Assembly (NCBI GenBank): GCA_002007365.1
Contig: LNZR01000077.1
Coordinates: 1 to 64,000 of the forward strand
Length of the DNA stretch: 64,000 nt
Direction of reading: 5' to 3'
Source: Epulopiscium sp. Nele67-Bin005
GTDB lineage: Bacteria; Bacillota; Clostridia; Lachnospirales; Cellulosilyticaceae
The notes beneath the pieces were generated by a model. That model did not search any database and was not told where the DNA came from. It saw nothing but the letters and a program-made list of their open reading frames with translations. A program made the translations under genes and the position numbers. Shown in pieces: positions 1 to 9,300 of this stretch (positions are counted from its first letter, which is position 1; every line of letters starts with the position of its first letter).

Positions 1-120
1 AAATTTCATTTGGTGTAATATTAACATATTTTGATGTTGTTATAACAAATTGCTATACATAATACAAAATTTCATTTGTTATATGTTATTTTTCACAATG
101 ATTTATAAGGAGGATTTAAA

Positions 121-2592
121 ATGATAGGAACTCAACCATTTGACCAAACTTATAGCTTAGGTTATGAAGTGAACCACGATGATTGGTCGCCATTTCCACG
201 TGTTAACCGTTTACGCCAAACTTTTTTAGATAGACCGTATGAGGTTGATGTAGAAAGACTTCGTTTAGTTACACAGGCGTATAAAAATAATGAAAACGCT
301 CCTCGTAAATTACAATGTGCATACGCTTTTGAAAATATTTTGTTAAATACAACTTTGTATATTTATGAAAAAGATTTAATAGTTGGAGAAATTGCTGCAC
401 CAGCCAAAGCGTCTCCAATTTACCCAGAATTTTCCGTAAAATGGATTATTGATGAGATTTTACATCACCCATTTGAGGAGCGTGCAAACGACCAATTTTA
501 CATTAGAAATGATGAAGATAGAAAGGAAATCGTTGAGCTATGTAGATATTGGGAGGGCAAAACAGTAGATGATTTGGTGACGGCAAGGCTGGAAGAGGCT
601 CAAACTGTAGGTTCTCAAGTTGGTGATAAAGTTTTCCAAACAAATGTGTATCAATATGCAGGCATTGGACATTTGGCTATGGATTATCAAATGCTAATGG
701 AAGAAGGGTATAATGGAATTATTTCTCGTGCTAAAAATGCCCAATCTAAATTGAATAAAAAAGACCCTGAATACGCTGATAAACGTGACTTTTACAAAGC
801 AATGATAATTATGTTGGAGGCTTCTAAAAAGTATATTGAACGTTATGCAAACCTTGCAAAAGAGATGTCTAAATCAGAAACTGACCCAGCTAGAAAGCAA
901 GAATTGGAAAATATTTCTGATAACTGTTTTGCAATTGCAGGGCCTGCTCCTAAAACATTTTGGCAAGGTGTACAGCTGTTTAATATTGCAACAACGCTTA
1001 CTCAAATTGAAGGGAATGGACATTCGATTTCATATGGACGTATGGACCAATGGTTATATCCATTGTATAAAAATGAGATTGAAAAAGGCACTTTAACTAG
1101 AGAATTTGCCCTAGAAATTTTGGAAGTACAATTTGTTAAGATGAATAATCCTACAAAACTTAAAGATAAAGGAACGGTAATTGTTCGTAATGGTCGTGGA
1201 TTTGGAGGGGAAAGCCTTACAATTGGAGGTGTTGACTCACAAGGAAATGACGTTACAAATGACCTTACAATGTTGGTGTTAGAAGGTTCGGCACACACTA
1301 GAATGATGAACCCTTGGGTGTGTGTACGTATGCATGAAAATACACCGTATGAACTAAAAGTAAAAGCTGTTGAATGTATTCGTGCTGGATATGGTCACCC
1401 AAAATTATTTAACGATGCTCCAACTATTAAAGCTATGATGAAAAAAGGAATGCCACTTGAAGAAGCTCGTGATTATGTAGTAGTTGGGTGTGTTGAGCCA
1501 AGTTTACCTGGGAAAGAATTTGGTTGGCATGATGCTGCATATGTAAACACTGCAAAGATGATGGAAATGGTAATTAATGGTGGAATGTGTCTTGATGGAG
1601 GAGTATTTGGAAAGCAAATTGGGCCAAATACTGGTTCGTTAGAAACTTATCAAACGTTTGAAGAAGTGTTAGAAAGTGTGGATAAGCAATTTGACTATTG
1701 GTGTGACCAAATGTGTAGTAGTCTAAATATTATAGAAGATGCCCATATGATGAGAAAGCCAACGCCTTATGTTTCAGCGTTTTTCCCAAATTGTATAGAA
1801 ACTGGAAAAGATTTATCTGAAGGTGGAGCAAAATATAATGGTATTGGGCCTCAAGCTAGTGGTATCGCTACTTGTGCAGATAGTTTGGCAACAATTAAAC
1901 AACTTATGTTTGATGAAAAAAGTTATACAGGAGCTGAACTTTTGCAAGCAATTAAAGATAACTGGGAAGGTCATGAGAAACTTTATGCATTAGTTAATAG
2001 TGAAAAAATTCATCACTATGGTAATGATGATGATTATGCAGATGATTTGTTCAAATTTATGTTTGAATGTTATTGTAGACATATTGATGGCAGAATTACA
2101 AGACGTTCAGGTGGAAAATTTAGCCCAGGGGTATACTCTGTAAATGCTAATGTTGGAATGGGATTGTTTACAAATGCCTCATTAGATGGCCGTTTTAAAG
2201 GGGAAGCAATTTCGGATAACATGGGACCAGTCCACACTGATGGTGGTTCTCACGATATCGCAGGTCCAACAGCACTTGCAAATTCTGTAGGTAAAGTAGA
2301 CCATAGTATGGCTACAAATGGAACGTTATTAAACTTGAGATTTCCACAAGAAGCAGTGGCAGGAGTTGAAGGTCGTGATAATTTGGTGAACTTTATTGAC
2401 GCTTATATGTCAAGACAACCGATGCATGTTCAATTTAACATAATGAATGCCGCAACTATGAGAGCAGCCCAAGAAAACCCAGAAAAATACAAAGATATGC
2501 TTGTTCGTGTAGCAGGATATAGTGCGTATTTTGTAGAACTTGGAAAGCCTCTTCAAAAAGATTTAATCCAACGTACAGAACTTAACTTTTAA
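121..2592 (+). CDS. Glycyl radical enzyme (PFL-like family), candidate sulfonate C-S lyase
   Basis: 823 aa; active-site Cys/Glu motif GCVEP and C-terminal glycyl radical motif RVAGYSAYF; RBS aaggagg; adjacent activase and TauE/SafE-type exporter. Confidence 0.9.
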   Translation: MIGTQPFDQTYSLGYEVNHDDWSPFPRVNRLRQTFLDRPYEVDVERLRLVTQAYKNNENAPRKLQCAYAFENILLNTTLYIYEKDLIVGEIAAPAKASPIYPEFSVKWIIDEILHHPFEERANDQFYIRNDEDRKEIVELCRYWEGKTVDDLVTARLEEAQTVGSQVGDKVFQTNVYQYAGIGHLAMDYQMLMEEGYNGIISRAKNAQSKLNKKDPEYADKRDFYKAMIIMLEASKKYIERYANLAKEMSKSETDPARKQELENISDNCFAIAGPAPKTFWQGVQLFNIATTLTQIEGNGHSISYGRMDQWLYPLYKNEIEKGTLTREFALEILEVQFVKMNNPTKLKDKGTVIVRNGRGFGGESLTIGGVDSQGNDVTNDLTMLVLEGSAHTRMMNPWVCVRMHENTPYELKVKAVECIRAGYGHPKLFNDAPTIKAMMKKGMPLEEARDYVVVGCVEPSLPGKEFGWHDAAYVNTAKMMEMVINGGMCLDGGVFGKQIGPNTGSLETYQTFEEVLESVDKQFDYWCDQMCSSLNIIEDAHMMRKPTPYVSAFFPNCIETGKDLSEGGAKYNGIGPQASGIATCADSLATIKQLMFDEKSYTGAELLQAIKDNWEGHEKLYALVNSEKIHHYGNDDDYADDLFKFMFECYCRHIDGRITRRSGGKFSPGVYSVNANVGMGLFTNASLDGRFKGEAISDNMGPVHTDGGSHDIAGPTALANSVGKVDHSMATNGTLLNLRFPQEAVAGVEGRDNLVNFIDAYMSRQPMHVQFNIMNAATMRAAQENPEKYKDMLVRVAGYSAYFVELGKPLQKDLIQRTELNF

Positions 2593-2595
2593 TTA

Positions 2596-2618
2596 TTGAG
2601 GAGCTTTTTGCTCCTCAA
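2596..2618 (+). promoter_or_regulatory. Perfect intercistronic hairpin TTGAGGAGC-ttttt-GCTCCTCAA between GRE and exporter genes
   Basis: 9-bp perfect stem, 5-nt loop, starts 3 nt after the GRE stop; no U-tract follows. Confidence 0.75.
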
Positions 2619-2640
2619 ATTACATAATTTGAAAGGAGAT

Positions 2641-3438
2641 ATGTCTATGGTATTTGAATTTAATTACATTTTAGTAGGGCTTATGCAAATAGTAGGATTT
2701 TTTGTGCAAGGTTGTACAGGGTTTGGGTGTACGGTTATTGCTGCATCTGTAACAAATGGATTTTTGGGTACAGAAATAGGTGTACCATATGGAACATTGA
2801 TTACATTGCCATTCTTACTATATCTTGGAATTACAGGGATTAAAGATGTTTCTTGGAAAGACCTTGGAAAGATAGTTGTTCTTTGTTTACCTGGGCTATT
2901 TATCGGAAACTATTTAACATCAATTATATCAGAAACTCAAGCGAGAATTGGAATTGGGGCAATGGTAACGTTTATTGCTACAATGAATATTTACAAATGT
3001 ATAATTAAACCATTAGTTTTAAAGCATGAAGTTAGTGATGAAGATGTTCCAGATACACCAATTAGAATAGCTGTTCGTTATGGAGCGTTATTATTAGGGG
3101 GAATTGTTCATGGTGCATTTAACATTGGTGGGCCATTAATTACGGTGTATACTATTGCTGCTGTAAAACAAAAAGAGAAGTTCCGTAACACAATGACTTG
3201 GGTATGGATTGTTCTAAACTCGATTAATGCAGTGAATTTTTATAATGCAGGAAGACTTGCTTCACCAGAATTGTGGGGGTCATTAGCAGTAGGAGTACCT
3301 ATGGCTGGAGTTGGATTTTATTTTGGTATGAGATATTTAGCGAAAATTAACCGTGAGCAATTTTTACGAGTTGTATACGTGGTACTATTCATTATTGGGG
3401 CAGATATGTTAATTAGAAATTTAATGGTATTATTTTAG
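2641..3438 (+). CDS. TauE/SafE (TSUP) family membrane exporter
   Basis: Multi-TM protein with TSUP-like glycine/proline repeats; start set at an ATG after gaaaggagat rather than at the ORF-track start 2596. Confidence 0.75.
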   Translation: MSMVFEFNYILVGLMQIVGFFVQGCTGFGCTVIAASVTNGFLGTEIGVPYGTLITLPFLLYLGITGIKDVSWKDLGKIVVLCLPGLFIGNYLTSIISETQARIGIGAMVTFIATMNIYKCIIKPLVLKHEVSDEDVPDTPIRIAVRYGALLLGGIVHGAFNIGGPLITVYTIAAVKQKEKFRNTMTWVWIVLNSINAVNFYNAGRLASPELWGSLAVGVPMAGVGFYFGMRYLAKINREQFLRVVYVVLFIIGADMLIRNLMVLF

Positions 3439-3500
3439 TATATTATAAAGGAAGAAACTCGTACCATTTTGGGATTTAATAAGGAAAGTGAGGGGTAATT

Positions 3501-4451
3501 ATGGATAGTGGTATAATTTTTAATGTTCAGAGATATACAATTCACGATGGACCAGGGCTTAGAACAGAATTTTTTTTGAAGGGTTGCCCCTTGCGTTGTC
3601 CTTGGTGTGGCAATCCCGAAAGCCAAAAGTCCAACATAGAGCTGGGAATATATTCCAAAAAATGTATTGGAGTTGAGAAATGTGGAGATTGTATACAGGT
3701 TTGTAAACAACAGTCCTTATTGTTTTCGGAAGATGGAAAAATTCATTCGATTGACAAAAAAAAATGTGTTAACTGTCGTTTATGTGCGAAAATTTGCCCG
3801 TCTGTAGCAATTAAGGAGTGGGGTAAAGTTATGAGCGTTGAAGATTGCATGGAAATTGTACGAAAAGATAAGCATTTTTATGAAACTTCGGGGGGTGGAG
3901 TAACAATTTCAGGTGGTGACCCTTTAGTTCAGGTGGAGTTTGTAGTAAAATTATTTAAGGCCTGCCGACTGGAAAAAATTCACACCTGTTTTGAGTCAGA
4001 TTTTCATGCGAAATTTAACAAAGTTGAAAAGTTGCTTCCTTATACAGATTTATTTATTGCAGATTTAAAACATATGGACAGCTTAATTCACAAACAATTT
4101 ACAGGGGTAGGCAATGAGCTTATACTTGAATGTTTGGAACAGCTTGCAAAAACAGGGATACCTATTATATTAAGAATACCTATTATTCCAAATTTTAATG
4201 ACACTCAAAAAAATATGGAACAAACAGCAGATTTTATATTAAATAACATGAATAATAATGTACGAACGTTACAGCTTCTAAGTTTTATGCGCCTTGGTGA
4301 GGAGAAGTATAAATCGCTTAACTTGCCATACCCTATGCAAGATTTGGAGGTGGATAGAGAAGTTTTAACCCAAAAAGTTCATAAATATGTAGAATATTTT
4401 AGCAGTCGTGGAATTCATGCAATAGCAGGCACTAAGGAAAAACACATTTAG
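3501..4451 (+). CDS. Glycyl radical enzyme activating protein (radical SAM)
   Basis: CPLRCPWC radical SAM motif, two ferredoxin-like Cys clusters (CGDCIQVC, CVNCRLCAKICP), DGPGLRTEFFLKGCPLRCPWCGNPES signature. Confidence 0.92.
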   Translation: MDSGIIFNVQRYTIHDGPGLRTEFFLKGCPLRCPWCGNPESQKSNIELGIYSKKCIGVEKCGDCIQVCKQQSLLFSEDGKIHSIDKKKCVNCRLCAKICPSVAIKEWGKVMSVEDCMEIVRKDKHFYETSGGGVTISGGDPLVQVEFVVKLFKACRLEKIHTCFESDFHAKFNKVEKLLPYTDLFIADLKHMDSLIHKQFTGVGNELILECLEQLAKTGIPIILRIPIIPNFNDTQKNMEQTADFILNNMNNNVRTLQLLSFMRLGEEKYKSLNLPYPMQDLEVDREVLTQKVHKYVEYFSSRGIHAIAGTKEKHI

Positions 4452-4461
4452 GAGGTGTCTT

Positions 4462-5916
4462 ATGAGTACAAACGACAACACAGTAAACACACAAATGCGA
4501 ATTATACACATTTTACTAGGCCCATTAATTTTTCTTTTATGTAGCATATTTTTTGCAAACGCCCTATCTCCAACGGGTGCGCAATCAATAGGGGTGCTAT
4601 TTTGGATGATTTTTTGGTGGATAGCTCGACCAGTAGACATAACGATTACAGGAATGTTACCAGTAATAATTAATGCAATTTATAATATTGTACCAATGTC
4701 AACAGTAACTTCTTCATACGTATCAGATAGTATAATATTAATTTTTGGTTCTGGGCTTTTGTGTATGGCTTGGCCAAAAATAGGGTTGGATAAACGAATT
4801 GCACTACGAACATTATCGCTTATTGGGCCTTCCATGAAATCACAAATTACGGGTTGGCTTTTGGCAAGTATCGTCTTATCTACAATGATGCCAAACGTTG
4901 CAGTATGTGCATTGTTTTGCCCAATAGCAGTTTCTATGTTTAAGGCTGCTGGTTATGAGGACATAACAAAATGTAAGCCAGCAGTTCCAATTTTGCTTGC
5001 TGTAGGTTGGGGTGTAAGCCTTGGTGGTTCGGCATCTCCACTAGGTGGGGCAATGAATTTGGTTGCCATTTCGCAAATAGAACAATATACTGGAGTTGAA
5101 TTTATGTATATTGATTGGGTAATTAGAACGCTTCCTTATACAGTGCTTGCCTCTGGATTATTGCTTGCTGGAATGCTTATGATGCCGCTTGATGTTAAGC
5201 AACTTAGTGGAACAAAGGAATATTTTAAAAAGAGTTATGCCGATTTAGGGCCTATGAAACGTGATGAAATAATATGCGCTATTTTGTTTATAATTACGGT
5301 TGTGGGAGCGTTTTTGAGACCTCTCTACCAAGATATTTTTCCAGCATTAGCACCAGCGTATTTATTTTTGATTATGGGAAGTTTAACATTTTTTATAAGT
5401 TCATCTCATGATAAAAACTTTTTGGTTAGTTGGAATGAAGCTCAAGAAGGTACGATGTGGGGAATGATGATTTTATTTGGAGGAGGTTTGGCACTTGGTC
5501 AGCTGATAAATAATTCAGGGGCAAGTACGAATATTGCAAGTATAATCTCATCTCTATCATTAGACGGAGGTATAACAACTATAATTGTATTCGTAATTGT
5601 TGCCAGAGTTTTATCAGAAGTTACAAATAGCACAACTTCAGCAGCTGTAGTAGTACCAATAGTTATAGGGTTTGCAACACAAGTTGGACTAAACGTTTTG
5701 CCATACTGGTTAATAATTACAATGGCCTTTAATGCCGAATTTATGCTACCAATTAGCGTACGAGCAATACCAGTAGCGTACGGGCTAGACGCAAGTACTA
5801 TGTTAAAATCAGGATTTATTATGTCAGCAATGAATGTAATTTTAGTAATAGCATTTGGTTATATAGCGATGAATAATTGGTCATTGTTCCATTATTTATC
5901 AAATTTTAATTTTTAA
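4462..5916 (+). CDS. SLC13/DASS-type anion:sodium symporter
   Basis: 484 aa polytopic protein with motifs such as MMPNVAVCALFCPIA and EVTNSTTSAAVVVPI. Confidence 0.75.
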   Translation: MSTNDNTVNTQMRIIHILLGPLIFLLCSIFFANALSPTGAQSIGVLFWMIFWWIARPVDITITGMLPVIINAIYNIVPMSTVTSSYVSDSIILIFGSGLLCMAWPKIGLDKRIALRTLSLIGPSMKSQITGWLLASIVLSTMMPNVAVCALFCPIAVSMFKAAGYEDITKCKPAVPILLAVGWGVSLGGSASPLGGAMNLVAISQIEQYTGVEFMYIDWVIRTLPYTVLASGLLLAGMLMMPLDVKQLSGTKEYFKKSYADLGPMKRDEIICAILFIITVVGAFLRPLYQDIFPALAPAYLFLIMGSLTFFISSSHDKNFLVSWNEAQEGTMWGMMILFGGGLALGQLINNSGASTNIASIISSLSLDGGITTIIVFVIVARVLSEVTNSTTSAAVVVPIVIGFATQVGLNVLPYWLIITMAFNAEFMLPISVRAIPVAYGLDASTMLKSGFIMSAMNVILVIAFGYIAMNNWSLFHYLSNFNF

Positions 5917-5934
5917 TAATAGGGGGATTTAGCG

Positions 5935-7083
5935 ATGAAAGATTTTAGATTTAAAGTTCCACAAACTATTGAATTTGGACTTGGAAGCCTCAAAAAGCTA
6001 CCAGAATTTCTTGAGGAAAACAACTCACAACACGTATTTTTAATATCAGATAAAGGATTAGAAAGTATTGGTCTTGTAGATAAAGTACAAAAAATCATTT
6101 CTGATAGTGGTATAAGTTGTACAACATTTTTAGAAATATCTCCAAATCCTACTATTGAGATGGTAAACGAAGCCGCAAAACTTTATAAACAATGTGGAGC
6201 AACTAGCATCGTGGCACTTGGTGGTGGAAGCCCTATAGATGTTGCAAAAGCTGTTGGGGTGCTTGTAGTTTATGGTGGCAAAATTACGGATTATGAAGGT
6301 ATGCACAAAGTTCCAGGTCCAATTGTTCCTATGATTGTTATTCCAACAACTGCAGGAACAGGAAGTGAGGCTACAGCATCAGCCGTTATTACAGATGAAC
6401 AAAGAAACTATAAAATGACCGTATTTACTTATGAAATTTTACCAAAATACGCAATACTCGACCCAGAACTTATTATGACAGCTCCAGCTTCAATTTCAGC
6501 AGCTTGTGGAGTAGATGCATTTATTCACGCATTAGAGGCTTATATTTCAAGAAACGCTTCTCCGTTTTCTGATATGATGGCAGAAAAAGCTATGGAATTA
6601 ATCGGTAGAAGTTTGAGAAGATTTGTTGCAAATAGAAGCGATGTGGAGGCAGCTTGTGATATGATGGCAGGTTCAAATTTTGCAGGAATATCGTTTGCTT
6701 GGGCAAGACTTGGGAATATTCATGCACTCAGTCACCCAGTAAGTGCATATTTTCACGTACCTCATGGTGTGGCAAATGCAATTTTGATGCCAACAGTTAT
6801 CGAGTATAATGCACTTGCTGACAATGGTAGATACGAAAAAATTTATAACTATATTAGCACCCAAAAAGAGCCTGTGCAAAACTTTAAACCAGAAATGTTA
6901 GCTGAAGAACTTAGAAATCTCAATCAAGATTTGGGAATTCCAAATAATTTATCGGCTGTTGGAGTAACTGAAGATTTAATAGAAACTATGGCAAAAGATG
7001 CTATGACGAGTGGAAATATTTTGGCAAATCCACGCCAAAGCACAGTTGTAGACCTTGTAAATTTATACAAAAAAGCATTATAA
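5935..7083 (+). CDS. Iron-containing alcohol dehydrogenase
   Basis: GGGSPIDVAKAVGV and metal-binding His region (ALSHPVSAYFHVPHGVANAILMP) typical of group III ADHs. Confidence 0.9.
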   Translation: MKDFRFKVPQTIEFGLGSLKKLPEFLEENNSQHVFLISDKGLESIGLVDKVQKIISDSGISCTTFLEISPNPTIEMVNEAAKLYKQCGATSIVALGGGSPIDVAKAVGVLVVYGGKITDYEGMHKVPGPIVPMIVIPTTAGTGSEATASAVITDEQRNYKMTVFTYEILPKYAILDPELIMTAPASISAACGVDAFIHALEAYISRNASPFSDMMAEKAMELIGRSLRRFVANRSDVEAACDMMAGSNFAGISFAWARLGNIHALSHPVSAYFHVPHGVANAILMPTVIEYNALADNGRYEKIYNYISTQKEPVQNFKPEMLAEELRNLNQDLGIPNNLSAVGVTEDLIETMAKDAMTSGNILANPRQSTVVDLVNLYKKAL

Positions 7084-7089
7084 TATATG

Positions 7090-7113
7090 CCTTCCTCTTT
7101 GGAAGGTTTTTTT
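7090..7113 (+). terminator. Intrinsic terminator of the GRE operon
   Basis: CCTTCC-tcttt-GGAAGG followed by TTTTTTT directly after the ADH stop. Confidence 0.85.
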
Positions 7114-7191
7114 ATTTCTCGTGTTGTAATATCAATAAATAGTTGCTATGTATGTTATAATAAATTTAAAATTTTGAAAGGACTAGGTGAT

Positions 7192-8145
7192 ATGAAAGAA
7201 ATTGGTTTTATGGAAGTTGGAAAATTTAAGATTGGTCACGCTCAAGATGTTGAAGGAGCAACGGGTTGTACGGTTTTTTTGCCAGATGAATGTGCAGTAG
7301 CTGGGGTGGATATTAGAGGTGGTGGACCTGCTTCAAGAGAGGCTCATTTATTAGATAGTCAAATGGCTGCAACAGGAATTCATGCAATTTTATTATCTGG
7401 AGGTTCTGCGTTTGGGCTAGATGCAGCAGGTGGAGTTATGCAATTTTTGGAAGAAAGAAATATTGGATTTGATGTTGGAGTAACCAAAGTCCCTTTGGTG
7501 TGTCAAAGTTCGCTTTTTGATTTGATGGTTGGGGATATGAAAGCAAGACCAAATAAAGAAATGGCGTATGAAGCTTGTCAAAATGCTAGTTATAACGAAA
7601 ATGAACAAGGTAATATTGGTGCTGGAACTGGCTGTACTGTAGGAAAAGTTTTAGGTCCTAAATATGCAATGAAATGTGGGCTTGGAACTTATGCTACTCA
7701 ACTTGGAGATATAAAGGTTGGTGCGTTAGTTGCAGTTAATGCACTTGGTGATATTTATAACCCAGAAACAGGCAAACAAGTTGCTGGGCTATTAACTCCA
7801 AACAAAACTAGTTTGCGTTCTTCAGAAAGTGTTTTATATGAGCAGACTCAGCCTAATTTATTTACAGGAAATACTACACTTGGCATAGTCGTTACCAACT
7901 GCAAATTTAGCAAATCTGAAATGAATAAAATTGCAAGTATGGCTCATAATGGATACGCTCGTGCAATTAGCCCTGTGCATACTACTGCTGATGGTGATAG
8001 TATTTATGCTGTTTCTACAGGAGAAGTTGAGTCCGATGTTAATGTTATTGGAACGCTTGCTTCTCGAGTAATTGAAAAAGCTATTTTGAGTGCTGTTTTG
8101 CATACAAAGAGTGCCTATGGATTTAAAGGGGATTACCCCCTCTAA
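7192..8145 (+). CDS. P1 family (DmpA/S58-like) peptidase
   Basis: GATGCTVFLPD, ILLSGGSAFGLDAAGGVMQFLEE and GNIGAGTGCTVGK motifs; start moved from 7087 to an ATG with RBS because the upstream part contains a terminator. Confidence 0.85.
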   Translation: MKEIGFMEVGKFKIGHAQDVEGATGCTVFLPDECAVAGVDIRGGGPASREAHLLDSQMAATGIHAILLSGGSAFGLDAAGGVMQFLEERNIGFDVGVTKVPLVCQSSLFDLMVGDMKARPNKEMAYEACQNASYNENEQGNIGAGTGCTVGKVLGPKYAMKCGLGTYATQLGDIKVGALVAVNALGDIYNPETGKQVAGLLTPNKTSLRSSESVLYEQTQPNLFTGNTTLGIVVTNCKFSKSEMNKIASMAHNGYARAISPVHTTADGDSIYAVSTGEVESDVNVIGTLASRVIEKAILSAVLHTKSAYGFKGDYPL

Positions 8146-8154
8146 AATATAGGA

Positions 8155-9123
8155 TTACACTAATTTTCTAAGTTCTATAGCTCTATATCTAAAAGGAATA
8201 TATGTTTTTGGATCTTCAATTAAGGTATCTGTAAAATTGATAATCATATCCCTAATTGCTGGAGAACTTAGTTCTTTGTTTAACTTTGCGATGTTCTTTA
8301 ATAATAAATTAGCTGGATCATTTAATGCTTTATCAAAATCATAAAGAGGTGCTTGGGATTTTGCATTGGTATCTACATTTACCAAATATCCAAAATTTCC
8401 TGAGTGCCTATCTGTATTTCCGATTATTGCATCTATAATCAACATTTCTAGTCCAAAATCAAATTCATTTATGATATCATACATACTATACCCACACCCA
8501 GAATACAAAACGTGGCTACTTGCTGGCTCTAAATAATTAAAAGCGTTAGTAAAATTGGTAGTTTGCGTGTATTTTTCGGTTAATAAATAAGGAGCAACAG
8601 GTACATTTAATTGTTTACATAACTTATAACTTTCGTATTCATTTTGGTTATATGGCTTTAATAAAATTGTTTTATCTATCCAATGTTTATCCAAAACGCC
8701 ATTTGTAATAATGGTAGGGATAGAGCCTGTCCGATATTTTGGCAAATTATCAAGGGTTGACCCCCAAAACAGCTGATAATATGGCGAAATATCTTCAAAT
8801 TTAATATGACTAGTTTCTTCTTTTATCCAATATAAATCTGATAGAGATAGCAAATATGTTTTGATATCAAAGTTTTTGTGGTTATTTTTTAGGGCATGGC
8901 GCAAAAGCAGAGTTGCAGTCTTATTTTTTTTATTACTTTTTCTAATATTTCTCCAGTTTATAAAAGCCTCATAACAAGGATTTGTCTGTAAAACTTGAGG
9001 TAAATGGTTGGTAGAAATTATAGTGTTAGTTGTAATGTTATATAAAGGAGTATTTTTAACGTATAGTATTAAGTTTGGTGTTGCTGTTGTTGATTTAAAT
9101 AAAATTTTATCAAATTTCCCCAT
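8155..9123 (-). CDS. HipA-like protein kinase, no HipB partner
   Basis: HipA-type catalytic segment IIGNTDRHSGNFGYLVN...APLYDFDKAL; start at MGKFDK preceded by GAGGAGAGG RBS. Confidence 0.7.
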   Translation of the reverse strand: MGKFDKILFKSTTATPNLILYVKNTPLYNITTNTIISTNHLPQVLQTNPCYEAFINWRNIRKSNKKNKTATLLLRHALKNNHKNFDIKTYLLSLSDLYWIKEETSHIKFEDISPYYQLFWGSTLDNLPKYRTGSIPTIITNGVLDKHWIDKTILLKPYNQNEYESYKLCKQLNVPVAPYLLTEKYTQTTNFTNAFNYLEPASSHVLYSGCGYSMYDIINEFDFGLEMLIIDAIIGNTDRHSGNFGYLVNVDTNAKSQAPLYDFDKALNDPANLLLKNIAKLNKELSSPAIRDMIINFTDTLIEDPKTYIPFRYRAIELRKLV

Positions 9124-9300
9124 AACTTTCCTCTCCTCAATAGTGTTTATTGCAGTATTGCCAAAAAAAAATCTTCTTAAACACATCAAAAAATTTTTTT
9201 ATATATTATATTACTAGCAACAACTTTTAATGCCTCCCCCTATACAAAAATAATAATTACGATACAATTAACATAGAAAATTATACTAAAGGAGAACATT

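Noticed and set aside
7087-7191. N-terminal extension of the P1 peptidase ORF
   Set aside because: It would encode an intrinsic terminator; the RBS-preceded ATG at 7192 is a better start.
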